Shown: positions 1 to 5,385 of the stretch, piece after piece
Numbering within the stretch: the first letter of the stretch is position 1
How the letters are laid out: every line of letters begins with the position of its first letter
Assembly (NCBI GenBank): GCA_964370205.1
Contig: CAYJIK010000079.1
Location: 1 to 9,468, forward strand
DNA from: DAMCAP01 sp964370205
GTDB lineage: Bacteria > Bacillota > Clostridia > Oscillospirales > Ruminococcaceae
Length of the DNA stretch: 9,468 nucleotides
Direction of reading: 5' to 3'
The notes under the pieces: generated by a model
The model's input: the letters and a program-made list of their open reading frames with translations, nothing else
Told to the model about the DNA's origin: nothing
Databases searched by the model: none
Translations under genes and position numbers: made by a program

Positions 1-15
1 AAAAACCACGGTTTC

Positions 16-41
16 GGGCGGTCACATAGGACCGCCCCTAC
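16..41 (-). repeat. GTAG-palindrome element, copy 1
   Basis: Read on the minus strand this is GTAG followed by an inverted repeat with 8-bp arms (GGGCGGTC / GACCGCCC) and a 6-base loop. It belongs with five other elements in this window (3598, 4841, 5141, 5285, 5352) that share GTAG followed directly by a palindrome beginning GG and ending CC, while the arm sequences differ. All copies are non-coding. The function is unknown; a REP-like element is a possible analogy, not a demonstrated identity. Confidence 0.7.
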
Positions 42-45
42 AAGG

Positions 46-262
46 TTTCGTCACAAACCCTCTTCTCGGCAGTTACCTTTCTCTTCCGCCACGCAGTAGT
101 GTAACCAACCCACGAGGGCAGAGGCCATCTGCCCAAAGGGCAGAAAGAAATTCCAGGTCAGCCCAAAAGGCTGATCTGGAATTTATTAGTCGGTGTGCGC
201 ACCGACATGGCCTCTGCCCTCGTGGGTTGGTTACACAGGGGGTAATGTGGGCTGTGACGAAA
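46..262. repeat. Outer 10-bp inverted ends framing the cloverleaf repeat
   Basis: TTTCGTCACA at 46-55 is the exact reverse complement of TGTGACGAAA at 253-262. The pair is placed roughly symmetrically around the cloverleaf at 99-236 (43 bases on the left, 16 on the right). It may be the true terminal inverted repeat of a small non-autonomous mobile element, or chance. No flanking target-site duplication is evident to me. Confidence 0.4.
99..236. repeat. Perfect cloverleaf inverted repeat with three internal hairpins
   Basis: A 30-bp left arm (99-128, starting GTGTAACCAACC) is perfectly complementary to the right arm (207-236, ending GGTTGGTTACAC). The 78 bases between them fold almost completely into three more hairpins. 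The first is 129-143 (CTGCCC/GGGCAG, loop AAA). The second is 148-184 (16 pairs, one G-T wobble, 5-base loop). The third is 189-206 (GTCGGTG/CACCGAC, loop TGCG). Only 4 bases remain between the first and second and 4 between the second and third. No transposase is present. It could be a MITE-like or REP-like element, or an RNA acting after transcription of the minus-strand operon; its identity is unknown. Confidence 0.85.
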
Positions 263-309
263 ATGCCCTGCCAAAGAAATCTCCAATATCCAAAAAATAA
301 TACCACACC

Positions 310-355
310 AAAAAACCACCGCTCACAGGGATTTCCCCTGAAGTCGGTGGTTTTT
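310..355 (-). terminator. Rho-independent terminator of the AAA+/YbjN-like operon
   Basis: An 11-bp perfect stem (311-321 with 345-355, CGGTGGTTTTT type) and an inner CAGGG/CCCTG pairing (326-330 with 336-340) are followed on the minus strand by a run of six T (310-315). It begins 27 bases after the stop codon at 383-385. The T runs on both sides mean it could also stop transcription coming from the left on the plus strand. Confidence 0.85.
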
Positions 356-382
356 CATTATCTATAGAGTTTACAGCAGTGC

Positions 383-880
383 TTACTCTTCTTCCTCGTT
401 GCCGGCGTTCATAAAGTCTAGGATGCCCTGTGCGTCCAGCATGCCTTTTGAAAGCATCAGCAGTTTGTCGTTAAACTCGTCCACGATATAGACAGAGAAG
501 TCTATCATAAACTTATAAACTTCCTCCGAAACAAGGCTCTCGCTGAACGGTAGGCTCATACGATAGAAAATTGTTCCGCTGTTTACATCAAGGTCGAAGT
601 TTCCGCAAGCAAGACGGTCGTTTATCAGGCAGACAGCTATAGCCGCCTCGACAATCTTCTCGGAGGGGATGTCAAAGTCCAGTCTGGAGTATAGCTTTAG
701 AAGTGACAAGCCGGGATCGGACACGACACGCAGTTTAATCGGCAGGTCATCGCCTCTTACGCTGGTCTCGACGCTCATTTCCTCGTCGTCTCTGTCATAG
801 CGCCACTCTCTGTTGTCCATTGTGCGGCAAAAACCGTCCAGTATCTTCTGCGCCTCTTGGATCTTGATCTGTTCGTCCAT
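383..880 (-). CDS. YbjN-like small acidic protein (putative partner of the AAA+ protein)
   Basis: A 165-residue cytosolic protein without signal peptide or membrane segment. An AAGGAG ribosome binding site lies 7 bases before the ATG, which fixes the start. The sequence is acidic and ends in EEEE. The centre (about residues 84-112: CLINDRLACGNFDLDVNSG followed by IFYRMSLPF) has the asparagine, glycine, aspartate and hydrophobic strand pattern I associate with the YbjN family, whose fold resembles type III secretion chaperones and which includes E. coli YbjN, a protein of poorly defined role. I infer a binding or chaperone-like role rather than an enzyme: no catalytic motif is visible. It lies 103 bases downstream of the AAA+ gene in the same direction and is followed by a strong terminator, so the two are most likely one operon. 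The family call is from memory of the pattern and is moderate; the operon link is firmer. Confidence 0.7.
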   Translation of the reverse strand: MDEQIKIQEAQKILDGFCRTMDNREWRYDRDDEEMSVETSVRGDDLPIKLRVVSDPGLSLLKLYSRLDFDIPSEKIVEAAIAVCLINDRLACGNFDLDVNSGTIFYRMSLPFSESLVSEEVYKFMIDFSVYIVDEFNDKLLMLSKGMLDAQGILDFMNAGNEEEE

Positions 881-960
881 TGTTGTTCTCCTTATTCTTT
901 TTTATTTTTTGGTTTATGTGTTATATCGTTTATGTTCTTATGACGTTTGTGGGATTTCAG

Positions 961-978
961 GTCGATGTGGGCATCGAC
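961..978 (-). other. Stem-loop between the AAA+ and YbjN-like genes
   Basis: A perfect 7-bp stem (GTCGATG/CATCGAC) with a 4-base loop sits 5 bases after the AAA+ stop codon. No T run follows on the minus strand, so it is not a standard terminator. It may stabilise or process the two-gene mRNA and so set different levels of the two proteins. The rest of the 103-bp spacer is T-rich on the plus strand and shows no clear promoter. Confidence 0.5.
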
Positions 979-983
979 TCCTA

Positions 984-3239
984 CTAAAACCCTATGCGCT
1001 TTCTCTTCTTCTCCTGTAGGTCTTGGAACTCACGCTCGGCGGACGCCTTGTCGAAGTCCACCGCTCGCAGTACAAAGCTCTCGCCCGTCATGCGTGTGCG
1101 GATGGACGCCTTACCCCATGTCCGCTCAAACAGGTTACGCACAAAGCGTGCATTCGCAAAGTCCTTGGACATTATCGTGTTGTCGCTCAAACTGTCAAAG
1201 TAGCTCTTAACCACTATCTCAAGCTCCGGCTCATACGAGAAGGAACGCCCTGCCATCAGCATGAATATCTTAAACAGCTCGTCACGGTTGTAGTTGTTAA
1301 ACTCGATTGTGTACGGTATACGGCTTGCCAGACCTGCATTACCCTCCATCAGGGTGCGCATGTCGTCTGTGTACCCTGCCATTATCACCATAAAGTCGTG
1401 ACGGTGGTTTTCCATCTGCGCTATTAGTGTGTCCAGCGCTTCACGTCCGTAGTCCTTTGTGTCTCCGCCGCCACGGTAGAGTGAGTACGCTTCGTCTATA
1501 AACAGCACCGAGCCGTAAGCGTCACGGCACATTGCGGCTGTCTTAGGAGCGGTTTCGCCTATGTACTGTCCGCAGAAGTCACGTCCGCCATACTCAAAGA
1601 ACTGCCCCTTAGAAAGTAGGCCTCTCTCCTTCATCAACTGACCGAGTATGCGTGCAACTGTGGTTTTACCTGTACCGGGGTTGCCGACAAAGCACATATG
1701 CAGTGCAGGTGGCTCCATGTCACCCACCGCCGCCTTTGTGGCTTCTATCTGGGCAAGTATTTCGTCTATGCGCTCTTTAATCTTATCCATACCGATAAGC
1801 TCGTTCAGCTGTTCCATAGCAGAACGCACGCCCATCAGCGCCATTGACGACCTCGGTATATCGTCGCCACGGACTATGGTGTCCTCCTCGCCGTCACTTG
1901 CGGAGTCCGCAACGTGCTTTTGATAGAGAATTTCGTCCACTATCTTGCGGGCAGTGCTAAAGCCGTAGAAATGGCCGTCGCTCTTTTCCTCAACCAGTCG
2001 CTCCTCGAGCTTTTCACGGCTCTCCTCCTCTAGGGTGAAGCCCTTCATGTCCAGAAGGCGTGTGGAGAACTCCACGAGGTGTTCCATGGTGTACGGATTT
2101 GTGGTCACGTCACGTATTGTGAGCATGTCCGATATATCGGTGAGCATCTTACGGCGAGTGTGCTCGTCCACAAACGGTATTCTGAACACGAATATCTGCT
2201 TGCCGTTCATGGTGCTCAGATGTTTTAAAAATGTCCTAAACTCGGGCTGTTTTGTCTTGTCCATCCACTGGCTGATGTCAAAGCTGATTATCCTGTTACC
2301 GGACAGATAGCCAGCAGTGCGCTCAAGCATTTCGTTCAGTTTCATCTCGGCAGGGCACTCTAAAACCTTGTCCCCTATGGACGTAAGCCCCAGCTCGTCC
2401 AGCAGTGCGGCAAAGTGGAAAAGCTGTGTCGTCAGACCGCAACCGTCCCCTATCGAGAACAGGTAGGTGCGACGCAAAAACGAGTCCAGTGTCTTATGTT
2501 TCAGTATCTGCGGTGCTATGGCGGCGACCTCGTGGGCAAGCTCTTTAAAGCTGTCCACGCCTATTAGGTTATCTATCAGCGTGAGCAGTTTAGGTGTGCC
2601 ACCGTCACCGTCTGACGATTCGCCCACAGTGTCAGCATCCGTTTTTTGCTCCTCGCTCTTTTTAGTTTCGAGCGGCTTCGGCTCTACAGTGTTGCGGACG
2701 ATAGAGTTCTGCGCCCCCATCATCTCGAGTACAAGAGTGGTCTTTGCCTGCACAGCCTCCTGCGCTACGCCGTCTACGGTGAGTAGGCATCTGGTCAGCG
2801 TGCAACTGCCTTTTTGCACAGTGCCGCCCAACCCCTCAAGTTCTGCAGTGAGCTTACCTGCAAAGTTATCTACAGGCAGAACGTCGTCCCCCCTGCGCTC
2901 CAGCACCCAACTGTCCTCGAACTCTATCCAAACTTGCCATGCTCCTACCAGTCCATCGCCCAGTATTTGAACGTCATACGCCGTGTCTTTATGACTGACA
3001 CCGAGCGCTTCGTTTACTATGCCGCTGATTTTTGCATGAAGCTCCTCCGCTTTAACAGGTTTGCCGGACAGCTCAAAAGTACAGCTGTTTTCATCCTGCG
3101 CAACCGCCACTATCTCGGGGGCTTTCTCCTTAATATCGCGAATAATGGCCCCTATGGGAGATATTTCACTTTTAGATTGTTTCGCAAGCCAGTCTTTATC
3201 AAGCTTTAGCAGTATTTTCGTCTTCTCCGCTATGTCCAT
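984..3239 (-). CDS. Tandem AAA+ ATPase of the CbbX/SpoVK type with a degenerate first module
   Basis: 751 residues from the ATG at 3239. An upstream in-frame ATG at 3284 exists, but AAAGGA precedes 3239 at about 11 bases, so the shorter form is preferred. The C-terminal part (about 478-751) is a complete CbbX-like AAA+ domain: Walker A GNPGTGKTT (519-527), pore-loop segment FCGQYIGETAPKT (555-567), Walker B VLFIDEAY (578-585), sensor-1 region IMAGYTDDM (619-627), probable arginine finger in GLASRIP (R640) and sensor-2 region NARFVRN (696-702). A preceding module (about 222-440) looks like a copy that lost ATPase function: IGVDSFKEL echoes IGMDKIKER, the P-loop position reads GDGCGLTT without lysine, and Walker B reads IISFDIS without glutamate. 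Residues 1-190 are an unrecognised N-terminal region, joined by a charged, low-complexity linker (about 186-216). Relatives include CbbX (Rubisco activase), SpoVK and EccA of type VII secretion; no Rubisco or ESX genes are nearby. I infer a protein-remodelling motor of unknown substrate. Confidence 0.88.
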   Translation of the reverse strand: MDIAEKTKILLKLDKDWLAKQSKSEISPIGAIIRDIKEKAPEIVAVAQDENSCTFELSGKPVKAEELHAKISGIVNEALGVSHKDTAYDVQILGDGLVGAWQVWIEFEDSWVLERRGDDVLPVDNFAGKLTAELEGLGGTVQKGSCTLTRCLLTVDGVAQEAVQAKTTLVLEMMGAQNSIVRNTVEPKPLETKKSEEQKTDADTVGESSDGDGGTPKLLTLIDNLIGVDSFKELAHEVAAIAPQILKHKTLDSFLRRTYLFSIGDGCGLTTQLFHFAALLDELGLTSIGDKVLECPAEMKLNEMLERTAGYLSGNRIISFDISQWMDKTKQPEFRTFLKHLSTMNGKQIFVFRIPFVDEHTRRKMLTDISDMLTIRDVTTNPYTMEHLVEFSTRLLDMKGFTLEEESREKLEERLVEEKSDGHFYGFSTARKIVDEILYQKHVADSASDGEEDTIVRGDDIPRSSMALMGVRSAMEQLNELIGMDKIKERIDEILAQIEATKAAVGDMEPPALHMCFVGNPGTGKTTVARILGQLMKERGLLSKGQFFEYGGRDFCGQYIGETAPKTAAMCRDAYGSVLFIDEAYSLYRGGGDTKDYGREALDTLIAQMENHRHDFMVIMAGYTDDMRTLMEGNAGLASRIPYTIEFNNYNRDELFKIFMLMAGRSFSYEPELEIVVKSYFDSLSDNTIMSKDFANARFVRNLFERTWGKASIRTRMTGESFVLRAVDFDKASAEREFQDLQEKKRKRIGF

Positions 3240-3330
3240 ATATTGACCATTCCTTTCTCGTGATGCCGACAACCTAAGCACCACCTATTCTAAGCGACGA
3301 GGTAGCAAAACCACCCCAAAACTTCTTATG

Positions 3331-3360
3331 ATTATAACACAAAACCCATGCCGTTGTAAA
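3331..3360 (-). promoter_or_regulatory. Sigma-A promoter of the AAA+/YbjN-like operon
   Basis: On the minus strand TTTACA (3355-3360) is separated by 18 bases from a perfect TATAAT (3331-3336). Transcription would begin near 3324, giving a leader of about 85 bases before the ATG at 3239. G-rich tracts lie immediately upstream of the -35 box. Confidence 0.75.
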
Positions 3361-3729
3361 GGTGTGGGGGGAGGTTTTTGGGGGGTAAGAATATGGTAGG
3401 GGTTGATGGTGGCGCTTCTTAGGCGAGTGGAGATATGCCGTTCGGAGATGGCGGTTACCATGGTGGTGGGGTGGACCCCGAACGGTTACGCTCCGCCGCC
3501 GAGGTGGGGGCGGTAAGGCAACTGTTTACGCCATGTTCGGTGGGGGTGATACCTCGCACATGGATATGGGGGATAGCACGAGGGTAAAATATCCCCCGTA
3601 GGGAACGGTCTTGACCGTTCCACTGTCAGCCATTCATGCGTTCCGCCCTTCTTATTTCCACTAACCGGCAATAACGGTGCACTAGTGCGGATTTATGTCC
3701 GCTCGACTTATCTGCCATCCATTATTCCC
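3361..3729. other. Hairpin-rich intergenic region without a gene
   Basis: No convincing coding region. It holds G runs at 3366-3371, 3380-3385 and 3399-3402; an inverted repeat CCGTTCGG (3438-3445) / CCGAACGG (3478-3485) enclosing GGGGT/ACCCC; an 8-bp hairpin GGGGGATA (3568-3575) / TATCCCCC (3590-3597); a GTAG element (3598-3621); the palindrome GCACTAGTGC (3679-3688); and GCGGA/TCCGC (3687-3702). The last two overlap and lie 28-51 bases after the ispE stop, but no T run follows on the minus strand, so no clear ispE terminator can be named. Confidence 0.6.
3598..3621 (+). repeat. GTAG-palindrome element, copy 2
   Basis: GTAG at 3598-3601 is followed by perfect 9-bp arms GGAACGGTC / GACCGTTCC with a 2-base loop. 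Arms differ from copy 1 but are fully complementary. It abuts the 3568-3597 hairpin directly, so two hairpins stand back to back. Confidence 0.7.
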
Positions 3730-4620
3730 CTAATAAGGATAATGTTGATTATCCGACAGGGGATCGTCCACAGGTGTGGCGAGGGCAGAGAACAGTCCCT
3801 TAGCTTTAAAGTGTTCCGCCACTGCTTTTGCGGTGTGTCCCACGTCAAAAATACCGATGACGGAAGAGCCTGTACCGCTCATAACAGCACCGAGTGCGCC
3901 CATCGACTTCAGTTCTGCCTTGAGTGCTTCTATTTCACCCGGATGTGTCTGCTCTACACTTTGCTCGAGTGCATTCCCCATAAGCGAGGCTATTTGCTGT
4001 AGGTCACGTCCGTTCACCGCCTCCACAAACTGCTTTACAGGTGGGTTTTGCGGTGTGGTTAAGCTGTCGTAGTGCTTGAACACGTCGGGGGTGGACAGGT
4101 CAAAGTTTGGCTTCACCACCACTATATGGCAGTTTGGTAGGGCTGTAAGCGGTGTGATTATGTCACCTATGCCCTCTACAAGTGCTGTCCCCTGTGTCAG
4201 CATACAAAACGGCACGTCCGCCCCGACCTTTAGGCCGATGGCTCTTAGCTTTTCGCTGTCCATGCCTATGTCCAGCATACTGTCAAGCCCTGTGAGCACT
4301 GCGGCGGCGTCTGCCGAGGCACTGCCTAAGCCTGCAAGGTGAGGTATGCCTTTTTCTATGTCTATGTGTACACCGCCTGTGTACCCTACTTCGTCCATAT
4401 ATAGCTTTGCCGCTCTGTAGGCGGTGTTGCGCTCGTCAAGCGGTACTCCGTCGGTGTCGCAGGTTATTTTAATCCCCTCGGCGATAAGGTTAAGCGTGAC
4501 TGTGTTGTACAGCGATATCGTCTGCATTACCCCGGAGAGGTTGTGATAGCCGTCGTCACGTCTTCCCTCGACTGCGAGGGTAAGGTTTACTTTTCCGTAG
4601 GCGTTTATTACCATGTTCAT
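3730..4620 (-). CDS. ispE: 4-diphosphocytidyl-2-C-methyl-D-erythritol kinase
   Basis: 296 residues; phosphorylates CDP-methylerythritol at the 2-hydroxyl with ATP, a middle step of the MEP route to isoprenoid precursors, in the cytosol. GHMP-kinase features are in order: INAYGKVNL (5-13) with the K10 position conserved in IspE, RRDDGYHNL (20-28), the ATP-binding glycine/serine loop PHLAGLGSASADAAAVL (93-109), GADVPF (133-138) with the expected catalytic D135, and the C-terminal GAVMSGTGSSVIGIF (244-258). The length is slightly above the ~283 of E. coli. The glycine loop reads GLGSASADAA rather than the commoner GLAGGSSDAA, a modest variation. The ATG at 4620 has AAAGGA 9 bases upstream; an ATG two codons later is an alternative. 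Directly upstream is a C-rich leader (G tract on the plus strand) and then the repeat array, and no obvious -10/-35 pair was found, so how it is transcribed is unclear. Read-through from tmcAL is possible. Confidence 0.95.
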   Translation of the reverse strand: MNMVINAYGKVNLTLAVEGRRDDGYHNLSGVMQTISLYNTVTLNLIAEGIKITCDTDGVPLDERNTAYRAAKLYMDEVGYTGGVHIDIEKGIPHLAGLGSASADAAAVLTGLDSMLDIGMDSEKLRAIGLKVGADVPFCMLTQGTALVEGIGDIITPLTALPNCHIVVVKPNFDLSTPDVFKHYDSLTTPQNPPVKQFVEAVNGRDLQQIASLMGNALEQSVEQTHPGEIEALKAELKSMGALGAVMSGTGSSVIGIFDVGHTAKAVAEHFKAKGLFSALATPVDDPLSDNQHYPY

Positions 4621-4652
4621 ATTGTTGTTTCCTTTCTTTGTGTAAGTTTGTT

Positions 4653-4673
4653 GGGGGTGGGGGGGCGGGGGGG
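4653..4673 (+). other. G-tract upstream of ispE (potential G-quadruplex)
   Basis: Runs of 5, 7 and 7 G separated by single T and C bases, 19 G in 21 bases. Four GGG blocks with one-base loops can be drawn. It lies 33-53 bases upstream of the ispE start; the G strand is the template strand, so the ispE leader would carry the C-rich complement if transcription begins farther upstream. Confidence 0.6.
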
Positions 4674-4840
4674 AGTGGCGAATTGGCGGCCGCTGCCTGA
4701 CGTTGCTGTTTACGCTACGTTGGGGCGGTCGTCAAGGCGACACTCGCTGTGGGGGCGAAAACGTGCAGTGCATGATACGTTCAGTGGGGGGACATCTTGG
4801 TCGCAAGACAGCGGACAAGCAAAACTGTACCACCACCTCC

Positions 4841-4863
4841 GTAGGGGCGGATATTATCCGCCC
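4841..4863 (+). repeat. GTAG-palindrome element, copy 3
   Basis: GTAG then GGGCGGAT / ATCCGCCC with loop ATT, inside tandem unit A. The same element recurs identically in units C and D. Confidence 0.7.
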
Positions 4864-4935
4864 GTCGTCCTTATCTCCACAGCCTGTTGTCCCCACTGTC
4901 CGTGGGGCGGCCGTCAAGGCGACACTCGCCGAAGG

Positions 4936-5035
4936 NNNNNNNNNNNNNNNNNNNNNNNNNNNNNNNNNNNNNNNNNNNNNNNNNNNNNNNNNNNNNNNNN
5001 NNNNNNNNNNNNNNNNNNNNNNNNNNNNNNNNNNN
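4936..5035. other. Assembly gap (100 N)
   Basis: Exactly 100 N, a conventional placeholder for a gap of unknown size. The sequence before it stops at the end of unit A, and the sequence after it resumes 90 bases into a unit. If the array is in register, the real gap is 90 bases plus any whole number of ~145-bp units. Confidence 0.95.
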
Positions 5036-5140
5036 AGCCTGTTGTCCCCACTGTCCGTGGGGCGGCCGTCAAGGCGACACTCGCCGAAGGGACATCTTGG
5101 TCGCAAGACAGTGGACAAGCAAAACTGTACCACCACCTCC

Positions 5141-5163
5141 GTAGGGGCGGATATTATCCGCCC
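5141..5163 (+). repeat. GTAG-palindrome element, copy 4
   Basis: Identical to the element at 4841, in tandem unit C. Confidence 0.7.
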
Positions 5164-5284
5164 GTCGTCCTTATCTCCACAGCCTGTTGTCCCCACTGTC
5201 CGTGGGGCGGCCGTCAAGGCGACACTCGCCGAAGGACATCTTGGGCGCAAGGCAGTGGACAAACAAAACTGTACCGCCACCTCC

Positions 5285-5307
5285 GTAGGGGCGGATATTA
5301 TCCGCCC
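5285..5307 (+). repeat. GTAG-palindrome element, copy 5
   Basis: Identical to the element at 4841 although the surrounding unit D has diverged by several substitutions, so the palindrome is at least as conserved as its flanks. Confidence 0.7.
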
Positions 5308-5351
5308 GTCGTCCTTATCTCCACAGTCGCCGTTAAACATGGACAAATTGC

Positions 5352-5376
5352 GGTAAGAGCAGAGCCCTTACCCTAC
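5352..5376 (-). repeat. GTAG-palindrome element, copy 6
   Basis: On the minus strand GTAG (5373-5376) is followed by arms GGTAAGGGC / GCTCTTACC (9 pairs including one G-T wobble) with loop TCT. It starts 10 bases after the tmcAL stop codon, so it would be the first hairpin in the tmcAL 3' region; no T run follows, so a terminator role is doubtful. Confidence 0.6.
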
Positions 5377-5385
5377 AGGGGAATA

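Larger units (their letters stand above)
4720..5326 (+). repeat. Tandem array of ~145-bp units, interrupted by an assembly gap
   Basis: The array contains a 28-base lead fragment at 4720-4747 (26 of 28 matching the unit's end), full copy A 4791-4935 (145 bp), the visible tail of copy B 5036-5090, full copy C 5091-5234 (144 bp, one G fewer at its right junction), and truncated, slightly diverged copy D 5235-5326. Copies A and C differ at one base apart from that junction. Each unit contains a GTAG element, a CCCCAC/GTGGGG hairpin and a GTCAAGGCGAC segment. The unit length is not a multiple of three, so a shared reading frame is not preserved; I regard the array as non-coding. There are no unique spacers, so it is not a CRISPR. 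Confidence 0.9.

Noticed and set aside
99..236. Integron attC site
   Set aside because: The ends (GTGTAAC ... GTTACAC) resemble attC core sites with one mismatch each, but the stem is perfectly paired without extrahelical bases, and no cassette gene or integrase is present.
73..306. 77-codon open frame on the minus strand
   Set aside because: It runs straight through the cloverleaf repeat; its peptide is a translation of inverted-repeat arms, with no good ribosome binding site.
2467..2970. 167-codon open frame on the plus strand, and similar frames at 1023-1427 and 1648-1923
   Set aside because: These are antisense shadows of the AAA+ gene, with serine/cysteine-rich unpatterned translations.
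3240..3284. Upstream ATG at 3284 as start of the AAA+ protein
   Set aside because: The 15 extra residues cross the AAAGGA site that serves the ATG at 3239.
3486..3671. 61-codon open frame on the minus strand
   Set aside because: It covers intergenic hairpins and a GTAG element, with no family resemblance.
4688..4695. GCGGCCGC (NotI-type) site suggesting vector contamination
   Set aside because: The short GC-rich octamer is likely chance; the flanks are not recognisable vector sequence.
4720..5326. CRISPR array
   Set aside because: Units are contiguous and ~145 bp with no unique spacers and no cas genes.
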